Source: Campylobacteraceae bacterium
GTDB lineage: Bacteria > Campylobacterota > Campylobacteria > Campylobacterales > Arcobacteraceae
Assembly (NCBI GenBank): GCA_013373175.1
Contig: JABXII010000005.1
Span: 62,001 to 126,000 of the forward strand
DNA: 64,000 nt
Direction of reading: 5' to 3'
Numbering within the stretch: the first letter of the stretch is position 1; each line of letters opens with the position of its first letter. Below are positions 16,894-25,875 of this stretch, piece after piece. Below the pieces are notes generated by a model. That model did no database searches. It was not told the origin of the DNA and worked only from the letters and a program-made list of their open reading frames with translations. The translations under genes and the position numbers were made by a program.

Positions 16894-18888
16894 TTGAAGT
16901 TTTTTATATTTTTTATATTGATATTTACTTTTTCATTTGCAAAAAAAGATTTCTACTATGGATTTATTGACTCTTCTGGTGAGCAAATATCTCAAAAAAG
17001 AATCCAAGAAATAGATGATGGATTTTCTACAATTAAAAATGCAAGGCAACTTTCAAAAGAGGGAAGAGTTGATGAAGCCTATTCTCAGGTAAATGCATTA
17101 AAAGAACAAAATAAAGTTGAGATTTTATATTCAGATATTATTATTTTATATTCAGAACTTGCTATTAAAAAAAAGTCAAAAAGAATTATAATTGATGCAG
17201 CAGCAGAACTTGAAAAAGCTATAAATGATTCAAAAATTCATGAAAATGATTTAGCTAGGGCTTATATGGTTTTAGTTGATTTAAAACTAAATCTTAATAA
17301 ATCTGAAGAGGCTAAATATTTTGCAAATATTATTATAAACAATTTCGATAATGAAGTTATAAATGCTTATGGAAAAATATTTCTTGCAAAAGTTTATAGA
17401 CACCAACGTAATTATGACATGGCTATTAAAATATTATATGAAGTTTTAACAAAAACCACAGACCTTTTAGTAGCTACTTTAGTTGCCGATGAACTTTTTG
17501 ATGTATATGTTTTAAATGACCAGAAAAAAGAGGCATATGAACTTATTTCTAAAGTATTAGAAAAAAATATGGACTATTATGCTAAAGACTCTTTTTTAGC
17601 CTTAGAGAAAGTGAATAGATTACTAAAAGCTGATATGCCAGAGTTTGCAGTTAGAATTTTAGAAGAGTTGTTAAAAAGAACTAATAAGCCAGCATCTATA
17701 GAAGATTTTAAATTTAAATTAGCAGAAATATACATGAAAATGTATGATGGAACAGAAAAATATTTGATAAAAGCAAGAGAATTATATAAAGATATTTTAA
17801 ATGATTTCCCTGGTGGAATCTATGCAGAGAAATCAAAAATGTATATAGATGAAATTCTTATGAGACAAGGAATTTTAGAACCTGCAGCAGTTGCTGCTAA
17901 ATATCCAGAATCAGAAGCTATGCAACAAAAAGTATTAGTTCAAGAGTTATTAAATCATAAGAGACAAGGTAAATATGATTTAATATTAAAATCAAAAAGA
18001 ATTTATAAAAAGATTTCAAATACTATTGCAAAAAGATTTGGATATGATTCAGTTGAGAAGATTTTTGATGAAGTAACTATTGACATGATTAAAAAATATT
18101 TAGCAACAGGAAAATGTTTTTTATTAAATGAGACTTTAAATGGTGCAAGAACAGAAACCTTTCAAACACTTATTGAAGATGAGACAACAAAAGATAAGTT
18201 CTTTGAATGTTTAGTTGAAGTTCCTTCTGAAAAAGCCTACAATTTACTTAAAGACACTTTCAGTACTAGTAGAGATGCAACGCTTTATTTATACTTAGAG
18301 AGAATGGCACTTTCTTTACAAAAATTTACTGATGCAAAAAGTTTTTCTGCAAAAATTGATATGGTTGATGATAAAAAGATTTTAGAAAAAGAGTTTTTAT
18401 ATAGATTTCTTATAAAGAATACTGTTGGTGATTCTATTTCGATGGATAAATTCTTTAATTATGCCCATAGAAATCAACAATTTATAAAAGCAAATGCTAG
18501 TAATCCTATGATTATTGACTTTTATTACTATTACTATCTTTATTTAATGAAAAGAGAGTTAAAAGATGAGGCAAAAGATATTTTAAATAAATTATATAAA
18601 AAGCAAAAAGAGAACAATGCTCATGTTTATTCTCCTTTTGTAGAATTAGAACTAGCAAAAATAGCTCAAACAAATAATAAGAATGATGAAGCTTTAAAGT
18701 TACTTTTAGATGCTCTTGATTATTCAAGAAAAATAAGTCCAAATGACTTAGCACAAGTGTACTATGAGATAATAATACTTTACGAAGAGTTTAATAACAA
18801 TATCAAAAAAGATGAGTTTATTAATAAGTGTAAATCAATCGAAGGAACAACAGATAGTTTATACAAAAAAATGTGTGATGAGATGTAA
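16894..18888 (+). CDS. Secreted TPR protein, PflA-like motor protein candidate
   Basis: This 664-residue protein starts at TTG (AAGG five bases upstream). A signal peptide in residues 1-17 (FFIFFILIFTFSFA) is followed by DFYYGFIDSSGEQIS. The remainder is helical with TPR-like units, for example AKVYRHQRNYDMAIKILYEV near 168-187 and ARELYKDILNDFPGGIYAEKS near 295. PflA of Campylobacter/Helicobacter is a periplasmic TPR protein required for motor rotation and stator placement. Size, signal peptide, fold and location between flhB and fliI fit, but I cannot confirm orthology without a profile search. No catalytic motifs are seen. Confidence 0.6.
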   Translation: MKFFIFFILIFTFSFAKKDFYYGFIDSSGEQISQKRIQEIDDGFSTIKNARQLSKEGRVDEAYSQVNALKEQNKVEILYSDIIILYSELAIKKKSKRIIIDAAAELEKAINDSKIHENDLARAYMVLVDLKLNLNKSEEAKYFANIIINNFDNEVINAYGKIFLAKVYRHQRNYDMAIKILYEVLTKTTDLLVATLVADELFDVYVLNDQKKEAYELISKVLEKNMDYYAKDSFLALEKVNRLLKADMPEFAVRILEELLKRTNKPASIEDFKFKLAEIYMKMYDGTEKYLIKARELYKDILNDFPGGIYAEKSKMYIDEILMRQGILEPAAVAAKYPESEAMQQKVLVQELLNHKRQGKYDLILKSKRIYKKISNTIAKRFGYDSVEKIFDEVTIDMIKKYLATGKCFLLNETLNGARTETFQTLIEDETTKDKFFECLVEVPSEKAYNLLKDTFSTSRDATLYLYLERMALSLQKFTDAKSFSAKIDMVDDKKILEKEFLYRFLIKNTVGDSISMDKFFNYAHRNQQFIKANASNPMIIDFYYYYYLYLMKRELKDEAKDILNKLYKKQKENNAHVYSPFVELELAKIAQTNNKNDEALKLLLDALDYSRKISPNDLAQVYYEIIILYEEFNNNIKKDEFINKCKSIEGTTDSLYKKMCDEM

Positions 18889-18890
18889 AT

Positions 18891-20195
18891 ATGGATATTG
18901 ATTCACTATTAAATAGCATTGATTCAACTGAACTTTCTATTCCTTTTGGAAGAATTAAGCATATCTCTTCAACAACAATAAAAGCTTCTGGAATTGAGGT
19001 TGCAGTAGGAGATATTGTAAGGATTGAATCTCAACAACATATATACACTGTTTTAGGGATGGTTGCATCAATCGAATCAAATGTTTTTACGATTGTACCT
19101 TTTTCTTTTATTGATGGATTTAGAATACATGATAAAGTGTTCCTACAAAAAGATGGATTATCTGTTGAAACAGGATATGGTCTTTTAGGAAGAGTGGTAA
19201 ACGCTTTAGGTGAGCCTATTGATGAAAAAGGAAAAATTAAAGACTTATCCGAAAGTTCTGCAATTAATAAAGTCTCTATGTCTCCATTAGAAAGAGGTGT
19301 TATTGATGAAAGGTTTTCAACTGGTGTAAAAGCAATAGATTCAATGCTAACTTCTGGGAAGGGACAAAAAGTAGGTATTTTTGCAGGTTCAGGGGTTGGT
19401 AAATCAACTTTAATGGGAATGATTGTAAAAGGTTGTGAAGCACAGATAAAAGTAGTTGCACTAATTGGGGAAAGGGGTCGTGAGATTCCTGAGTTTATTC
19501 ATTATAATCTAAACAATAATTTAGAGAATACAATTATTGTTGCTGCAACTTCTGATGAATCTGCTTTAATGCGTAAATATGGTGCTTTTACAGCAATGGC
19601 AATTGCAGAGTTTTTTAGGGATAAAGGGCATGATGTTCTTTTAATGATGGACTCAGTTACTAGATTTGCAATGGCCCAAAGAGAGATTGGTCTTAGTACT
19701 GGAGAACCACCTGTAAGTAGGGGATATCCACCTTCTGTATTTGCTCTTTTACCACAATTAATGGAACGAGCTGGTAATAATGCAAAAGGTTCTATTACTG
19801 CATTTTTTACAGTTTTAGTTGATGGTGATGATATGAATGACCCAATTGCTGACCAAAGTAGGTCAATTCTAGACGGACACATTGTTTTAACTAGGGAATT
19901 AACAGAACAAGGGTTTTATCCTCCAATAAATCTTCTAAAATCGGCATCTAGGGTAATGGATAAAGTTGTAAATGATGAACACTATAATTATTTTTTAAAG
20001 CTAAAAAGGGTATTATCACTAATAAAAGAGAATGAAGTTTTAGTTCGTGTTGGTGCATATAAACCTGGAATGGACAAAGAACTAGATGATGCCTTAGCTA
20101 GAAAAGAGAAAATTAGAACTTTCTTGACACAAGGTATGAAAGAACAGTATAATTTTAATGAGATAGTAGCGAAGTTCAAGGAGGTATTCCAATGA
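18891..20195 (+). CDS. fliI: Flagellum-specific ATPase FliI
   Basis: This 434-residue ATPase energises the flagellar type III exporter and is related to the F1 beta subunit. Walker A GSGVGKST is at residues 166-173. The RGREIPEF stretch, DSVTRFAMAQREIGLSTGEPP and PSVFALLPQLMERAG are FliI hallmarks, and the C-terminus carries AYKPGMDKELDDALARKEKI. It starts two bases after the previous stop. Its own stop overlaps the flgL start (ATGA), with AAGGAGG for flgL inside the fliI end. Confidence 0.97.
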   Translation: MDIDSLLNSIDSTELSIPFGRIKHISSTTIKASGIEVAVGDIVRIESQQHIYTVLGMVASIESNVFTIVPFSFIDGFRIHDKVFLQKDGLSVETGYGLLGRVVNALGEPIDEKGKIKDLSESSAINKVSMSPLERGVIDERFSTGVKAIDSMLTSGKGQKVGIFAGSGVGKSTLMGMIVKGCEAQIKVVALIGERGREIPEFIHYNLNNNLENTIIVAATSDESALMRKYGAFTAMAIAEFFRDKGHDVLLMMDSVTRFAMAQREIGLSTGEPPVSRGYPPSVFALLPQLMERAGNNAKGSITAFFTVLVDGDDMNDPIADQSRSILDGHIVLTRELTEQGFYPPINLLKSASRVMDKVVNDEHYNYFLKLKRVLSLIKENEVLVRVGAYKPGMDKELDDALARKEKIRTFLTQGMKEQYNFNEIVAKFKEVFQ

Positions 20196-21556
20196 TTAGA
20201 TCAACTTCAGAAATATTATTTAGATTACAGAATCTAAATAATGAACAACAAAGAATTTCTTATCAAACAAGTTCCAAGGAAATATTAAGATATGGTAGTG
20301 ATGATGCAACTTTATTTTCTAGAGATGTCTATTTAGATGACAAGCTTAGAGTTTATGATGGAATTAAGAAACAAATAGAAAAAACAACTGCTCAAAATAA
20401 TGTATCTGATTCTACTTTGGGTGAAATAAAAAAGCTTTTGACATATGTAAAACAAGAAGTAATAAAAGCAAATAATGGGACAGTAGATGATGAAGCAAGA
20501 GAAGCTATTGCAGTTAACTTAAGGGGTGTAAAAGAGAACCTTTATATGCTTGGAAATGAGCAAGTAGAAGGTGAGTATCTTTACGCTGGTTCAAATTCAA
20601 TGATTAAGCCTTTTTCTAAAGATGCAGAAGGGAAAGTTGCATATAATGGAGATGGTTTCTTAAGAAAAGTTGCAGTTGAAGATGGTTCATATAGAGAAAA
20701 AGGAATTACAGGCTTTGAGTCTTTTATGTACAATACTGATGTTGGACTAAAAGGAGATACTTTAAGCTTTGACTCAAATGAAAGAGTTATTGATGAAGGA
20801 AGATATGAATGGAAACTTAGTGGAACAGAAGAACCTATATCTGCATCTTCTTCACCAAGTACAGTAGTGTCTTTTCAGTCTAAAACACCTTTAATAGATG
20901 AAACAGGGAAAGTATGGAAGTTAAATGATACTGGAACTGCTTTAGAAGACGATAAAGGGACTTCTTTATCAGTAGTTGAAACAGGACCTAATTCATATGA
21001 ACTTGATATGTCTACTTTTACAATTACTCCTTCTGATTCAGTTCCTCCAATGGCTATGAGTGCTGCACAACTTACAAAATATGATGAGGAAGGAAATCCA
21101 ACTAAAGAATTTTTACCTATAAGGTTGGGTGAAGATAAAGACTATGAGGTTGACTTACCTGATGTTGATGGAACTAGATTTGAGGCAAAAGGTAATACTT
21201 TTGATATCTTGGACAAGATTATTAATGCTTTAGAGCTTAAAGATTCAGATAGAAATACAATTTCAAAGGATGAAGCAGACCAAGAATTATTAGATGCTGT
21301 TGAACTTATTTCAGAAGCATACGAAGCAGCGAATACTGGTCATGCAAAACTTGGTGGAAGAAATAAGGTATTTGAAATTTCTTTAGAAAGAGTAGATTCT
21401 AAAATCAATCAATTTTCAATTATGTCTCATGAAGCAACTGCTTCAGATTTAACAAAACTTGCAGTAGAAGCAAAGGCATTAGAAGTAACATTTACTGCAT
21501 TATATTCAACGATAAGTAAAATGAACGAATTAACATTAGTTAATTTTGTTAGATAA
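20192..21556 (+). CDS. flgL: Flagellar hook-filament junction protein FlgL
   Basis: This 454-residue protein is the second hook-associated protein, placed between hook and filament. The N-terminal flagellin-like helix (STSEILFRLQNLNNEQQRIS, then RYGSDDATLFSRDVYLDDKL) and the NLYMLGNEQVEGEYLYAGSN motif near 118-133 are characteristic. The C-terminal helix (ALEVTFTALYSTISKMNELTLVNFVR) closes the D0/D1 core. It is larger than many FlgL proteins (about 300 residues) because of a central exposed insertion at about 170-370. The ribosome site AAGGAGG lies within fliI. Confidence 0.88.
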   Translation: MIRSTSEILFRLQNLNNEQQRISYQTSSKEILRYGSDDATLFSRDVYLDDKLRVYDGIKKQIEKTTAQNNVSDSTLGEIKKLLTYVKQEVIKANNGTVDDEAREAIAVNLRGVKENLYMLGNEQVEGEYLYAGSNSMIKPFSKDAEGKVAYNGDGFLRKVAVEDGSYREKGITGFESFMYNTDVGLKGDTLSFDSNERVIDEGRYEWKLSGTEEPISASSSPSTVVSFQSKTPLIDETGKVWKLNDTGTALEDDKGTSLSVVETGPNSYELDMSTFTITPSDSVPPMAMSAAQLTKYDEEGNPTKEFLPIRLGEDKDYEVDLPDVDGTRFEAKGNTFDILDKIINALELKDSDRNTISKDEADQELLDAVELISEAYEAANTGHAKLGGRNKVFEISLERVDSKINQFSIMSHEATASDLTKLAVEAKALEVTFTALYSTISKMNELTLVNFVR

Positions 21557-21581
21557 TTTAAGTATTAAGTTAAAGACCTAG

Positions 21582-23696
21582 ATGAATATAAGACGTTTCT
21601 TTTCTAAAGATTTATTGGTTGTTGCACTTTTTGTTGCAATTTTAATGATTATTATAGTACCTCTACCAAAAGGGGTACTAGACTTTTTTTTAATATTATC
21701 TTTATCTTTTTCTCTTTTAATATTATTAATTTCTTTATATATACAAAAACCAGCTGACCTTACAACTTTCCCAACATTAATATTAATTTTAGCTCTTTTT
21801 AGACTATCTTTAAATATAGCCACAACAAGGTCTATTCTAAGTGAGGGACATAATGGTCCTGATTCTGTAAGTTCTATTATTTCTGCCTTTGGGGAGTTTG
21901 TTGTTGGTGGAAATATGGTTATTGGTGTTATTGTATTTATTATATTAGTATTAATTAACTTTATGGTTGTAACTAAAGGTGCAACAAGGGTTGCTGAGGT
22001 TACTGCAAGATTTACATTAGATTCTATGCCTGGTAAACAAATGGCAATTGATGCTGATTTAAACGCAGGTTTTATTGATGATAAAGAAGCACAGATAAGA
22101 AGAAAAGAACTTATTTCAGAAGCAAGTTTTTACGGTGCAATGGATGGTTCGTCTAAGTTTGTAAAAGGTGATGCCGTTGCTGGTATTATTATTACAATAG
22201 TAAACTTGGTTGGGGGATTATTAATTGGTCTTTTCCAACATGATATGACAGTTGCTCAAAGTGGTGAAATATATACAATCTTAACTATTGGTGATGGACT
22301 TGTAGCTCAACTTCCTGCATTAATTTTATCAACGGCAACTGCTGTAATTATTACTCGTTCAAATATGGATGAAGACAAGTTTGCAAACCAATCTGTTTCT
22401 CAATTAGTTAAAGAATCTAAATCTTTAGTTTTAGTTGGGATAGGTCTTGTTTTCTTTGGTTTTGTACCAGGATTCCCAACAGGAATTTTAGTTGTTATGG
22501 GTCTTATTTTAGCAAGTATTGGATACACAATCTCTATGATAGAAGATGGTAAAGATAATGCTCTTACAAGATTATTTACTCCTGCAACTCAAAAAGCTAA
22601 GCCTATGGAAGATAAAGGTGATATTCAATCATTAAAAGAGAAAAAACAAGAAGCTGCACCAGATGAAAACCAAGTTATGGAGAATATCATGAAAATGGAT
22701 GTTCTTGAACTTAAACTTGGAATTAGACTTCTACAATTAGTTCAAGGAAACTCAGAACTTCTTGATAAGATTAAAGCAATTAGAAAAACTATCGCATCTG
22801 ATTTAGGATTTGTTATTCCTCAAATTAGAATTTCAGATGATGCAAATTTACCATCAAATGAGTATGAGTTATATCTAAAAAGAATACCTTTAACAAGAGG
22901 AAGAGTAGAAGTTGAAAAACTTCTTGCTATGGGTGGGATTCCTGGTAAATTAAAAGGAATTAAAGTAAAAGAACCTGTATTTAATCTTGATGCTGTTTGG
23001 ATTGAAGAATCTCAAAAAGATGACGCATTAATGAATGGATTTACAGTTGTAGATGCTCCAACAATTATCTCGACACATATTTCAGAGTTAATTAAAAAGC
23101 ATGCTGAAGATATTATTACTAGACAAGATATAGTGGATATTGTTGAAAGACTTAAAAAAGACTTCCCAATTGTTATTGAAGAAGCTATGAAAGTTACTTC
23201 GTATGGTTCATTATTAAAAGTATGTAAAGATTTACTTCATGAAAAGATACCAATTGTTGATATGTTAACAATTATTGAAGCAGTTGCAGATATTGCAGAG
23301 TTTACAAAAGCTCCTGATGTACTTTTAGAACATGTAAGAAGTAAATTATATAGACTTATTACAAATAGATTTAAAGATGTAGATGATACACTACACATTA
23401 TTACAATTAAACCAGAAATTGAACAACAATTTATTGGAAAACTGCAAGAACAACATGGAGTATCACAACTTATGCTTTCAATTGCAGAAATCAATAACTT
23501 AGTAACAAAAACTAAAGAGTTATTAGAAGAAATAGAAACAAAAGGTTTTGGAAAAGTTGCCATGGTAGTTGATCCAATGTTAAGAAAAAGAATTTCTGAG
23601 ATATATGAGAAGTTTGGACTTCAAGTTGCTGTATTATCACATGCAGAACTTGACTCTAGAGCTAACTTTGCAATAGAAGGAACATTAGACTTTTAA
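21582..23696 (+). CDS. flhA: Flagellar export gate protein FlhA
   Basis: This 704-residue protein has seven to eight membrane segments in residues 15-320 and the FHIPEP-family signature: LSLNIATTRSIL near 70, FVVTKGATRVAEVTARFTLD near 125-145, GKQMAIDADLNAGFID and ASFYGAMDGSSKFVKGDAVAG. The C-terminal cytoplasmic part (about 350-704) docks chaperone-substrate complexes. It is the largest membrane component of the export gate. The stop TAA overlaps the start of the BatD-like gene by one base (TAATG), so the flagellar operon continues by coupling into non-flagellar genes. Confidence 0.96.
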   Translation: MNIRRFFSKDLLVVALFVAILMIIIVPLPKGVLDFFLILSLSFSLLILLISLYIQKPADLTTFPTLILILALFRLSLNIATTRSILSEGHNGPDSVSSIISAFGEFVVGGNMVIGVIVFIILVLINFMVVTKGATRVAEVTARFTLDSMPGKQMAIDADLNAGFIDDKEAQIRRKELISEASFYGAMDGSSKFVKGDAVAGIIITIVNLVGGLLIGLFQHDMTVAQSGEIYTILTIGDGLVAQLPALILSTATAVIITRSNMDEDKFANQSVSQLVKESKSLVLVGIGLVFFGFVPGFPTGILVVMGLILASIGYTISMIEDGKDNALTRLFTPATQKAKPMEDKGDIQSLKEKKQEAAPDENQVMENIMKMDVLELKLGIRLLQLVQGNSELLDKIKAIRKTIASDLGFVIPQIRISDDANLPSNEYELYLKRIPLTRGRVEVEKLLAMGGIPGKLKGIKVKEPVFNLDAVWIEESQKDDALMNGFTVVDAPTIISTHISELIKKHAEDIITRQDIVDIVERLKKDFPIVIEEAMKVTSYGSLLKVCKDLLHEKIPIVDMLTIIEAVADIAEFTKAPDVLLEHVRSKLYRLITNRFKDVDDTLHIITIKPEIEQQFIGKLQEQHGVSQLMLSIAEINNLVTKTKELLEEIETKGFGKVAMVVDPMLRKRISEIYEKFGLQVAVLSHAELDSRANFAIEGTLDF

Positions 23697-25165
23697 TGAA
23701 AACAGTAGTTAAATCTTTAATTATTATTTTTATATTAGCCTTGGATTTATTTTCAAGCGTAAAACTAAACTCTTCAAATACATTTGTAAAGGGTGAACCT
23801 TTTATTTTTGAGTTTGAAATAGCGGGTAGTTCAATAAAGTTTCCTAAAATAGAGAAAATAGACTCTTATGTTGTACAAAGTTTAGGAACTTCAAGGTCTT
23901 TACAAATAATAAATGGCAACTATAGTGAAAAGATAAGTCAAAAGTTTCAAATCTTACCTCAAGAAGATTTTACTATTCCTTCTTTTACTTTTGAAATAAA
24001 TGGAACAAAGGTTCAATCTCCTTCTAGAAAAATAACACAAAGAAAAGTTAATAAAACTGTATCAAATAACTTCGATTTAGAGTTAAAAGCTTCAAAGCAA
24101 AAAGCATATGTAGGTGAAGATATATTATTAAAATTAGCATTTAAATATAAAAAGAGCCTTCAGATTACAAATCTAGGTTTTGAGCCTCCTCATTTTGAAA
24201 ACTTTTGGTATAAAAAAATTGAAAATAAAAATAGAAGATATGAAGATAATGGTTCTATTGTACAAGAATTAGAATACTTACTTTTCCCACAAAAAGAAGG
24301 AAAATTAAAAATTAATCCTGTATCTATAATCGTTCAACTAGTAAACCAAAACTCAAACTATGGAAACTTTTCTTTTTTAAGTGTTCCTTCTGAAAAAAGA
24401 GTTTACTCTAACTCTTTAGATTTTGATATTAAACCTCTACCTAAAAATACAAATTTAATAGGTGACTTTGATATAAATGCAAGTATTGATAAAGATGAAA
24501 TAAAAGAAGGTGAATCAGTATCTTTAAAGTTAAATATAAAAGGAACTGGGAATTTTGATGATTTAGAGGATTATAAACTTAATATTCAAAATGCAACTAT
24601 TTATGATAATAAACCACAAATAAAAACAAGCTATTCTAAAAATGGGTATGAAGGAAGTTATGAAAAAACTTTTTCTATTGTGCCTTCAAGTTCAATAACA
24701 ATCCCAAGTTTTAAACTGAAATATTTTGACAAAAAACAAAACAAAATTATAGAAAAAACAACAAAAGAATTCAAATTAAAAGTAAACTCTTTAAAAAAAG
24801 ATAAAGTTACTCCAAAATTAGAAAAAGCTATTCAATCAAAAGAGACTACTAAAGTTATAGAAAAAAGTACAACAATAAAAGAAAAGCTTCTATATTTTTC
24901 ATTAGGAAGTTTGTTTACAATATTAATATTTGGTTTATATAATTATGTTAAGATTTATAAACAAAAGACTAAAGAAGATAAACCCTTAATAAAAAGAATA
25001 AAGTCAGCTAAAACAAAAGAAGAGATATTAAAACTACTACTTCCTTATTTAAAATATGATTCAAAATTAGATGAATTAATATTTAAATGTGAAAAAACTG
25101 AGGATTTTAAAGAAACAAAAAAAGATATTATTTCTTTAGTTAAACAATTAGATATCAAAGGTTAA
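23696..25165 (+). CDS. BatD-like membrane protein
   Basis: This 489-residue protein has an N-terminal signal peptide (residues 1-20). Two beta-rich segments start at about residues 25 and 125; the words VKGEPFIFEFEI, FQILPQEDFTIPSFTFEING, VGEDILLKLAFKYKK and YLLFPQKEGKLKINPV fit the BatD/oxygen-tolerance family. A single membrane segment lies near residues 395-415 (LYFSLGSLFTILIFGLYNYV), followed by a cytoplasmic tail. BatD normally works with BatA/BatB (VWA proteins), which are not adjacent here. Its coupling to flhA is unusual, and its role in this organism is unknown. Confidence 0.7.
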   Translation: MKTVVKSLIIIFILALDLFSSVKLNSSNTFVKGEPFIFEFEIAGSSIKFPKIEKIDSYVVQSLGTSRSLQIINGNYSEKISQKFQILPQEDFTIPSFTFEINGTKVQSPSRKITQRKVNKTVSNNFDLELKASKQKAYVGEDILLKLAFKYKKSLQITNLGFEPPHFENFWYKKIENKNRRYEDNGSIVQELEYLLFPQKEGKLKINPVSIIVQLVNQNSNYGNFSFLSVPSEKRVYSNSLDFDIKPLPKNTNLIGDFDINASIDKDEIKEGESVSLKLNIKGTGNFDDLEDYKLNIQNATIYDNKPQIKTSYSKNGYEGSYEKTFSIVPSSSITIPSFKLKYFDKKQNKIIEKTTKEFKLKVNSLKKDKVTPKLEKAIQSKETTKVIEKSTTIKEKLLYFSLGSLFTILIFGLYNYVKIYKQKTKEDKPLIKRIKSAKTKEEILKLLLPYLKYDSKLDELIFKCEKTEDFKETKKDIISLVKQLDIKG

Positions 25166-25167
25166 AG

Positions 25168-25875
25168 ATGAAATATATTTTTGCACTATTTCTTTTAGTT
25201 AACTCTTTATTTGCATATGAATTTTATGCAAAATTAGAACCTGTAAACTCTTATGAAATGAAAGCAGCAGTAAGTGGCAAAGTAATATATGTTAATGATG
25301 AAATTGAAGGTAAAAAAGCTAACAACTCTAAAATCGTAGAGATTGATTCTTATGTTGACAGAATAGATTTAAAACAATCAAAAATAAAACTAAAAGCTAT
25401 TTCACAAATGCTTAAAATTGAAGAGAAAAACTATAACAGAATGCTTCAAGTATCATCTAAATCTGGTTTTGAAAAAGATTCTCAAAAGTTAAAAGCAATA
25501 AACTATCAAACAACAAAAGCAGACATTGAAGTTAAAATCGCAAATTTAAAAGATAGTATTAAAAATAAGTTATTAAAAGAGAAAAATAGATATATCTATA
25601 ATATTGCAGTTGAAGAAGGTGATTATGTTAATCCTGGAACTTTACTTTATGAAGCTAAAGATTTATCAAAAGGAAAACTAGAAATATTTGTTCCTATAGA
25701 TGATATAGAAGATTTAAAAAGTAAAACAATCTACTTAGATGGCAAAAAAAGTGATATAAAGTTAAACAAAGTTTATAAAGTTGCTGATTCTAAACATATC
25801 TCTTCATATAAAGTAGAAATAATAATACCCCAACCAAAAGTATTCTCTAGGCTTGTAAAAATTGAATTCAAATAA
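25168..25875 (+). CDS. HlyD-like periplasmic adaptor-type protein
   Basis: This 235-residue protein has a signal peptide (residues 1-17, ending in LFA). The next stretch, EPVNSYEMKAAVSGKVIYVNDEIEGK, is the first half of a biotinyl-lipoyl-like domain as in membrane-fusion proteins. A coiled-coil region spans about 65-135, and the second lipoyl half is EEGDYVNPGTLLYEA near 155. Such proteins bridge inner-membrane transporters and outer-membrane channels, but no transporter of that sort is adjacent and there is no membrane anchor. It starts two bases after the BatD-like stop. Fold well supported; role unknown. Confidence 0.65.
   Translation: MKYIFALFLLVNSLFAYEFYAKLEPVNSYEMKAAVSGKVIYVNDEIEGKKANNSKIVEIDSYVDRIDLKQSKIKLKAISQMLKIEEKNYNRMLQVSSKSGFEKDSQKLKAINYQTTKADIEVKIANLKDSIKNKLLKEKNRYIYNIAVEEGDYVNPGTLLYEAKDLSKGKLEIFVPIDDIEDLKSKTIYLDGKKSDIKLNKVYKVADSKHISSYKVEIIIPQPKVFSRLVKIEFK

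Noticed and set aside
19502-19882. Minus-strand frame of 126 codons inside fliI
   Set aside because: It overlaps the most conserved region of FliI on the other strand and has no recognisable domain.
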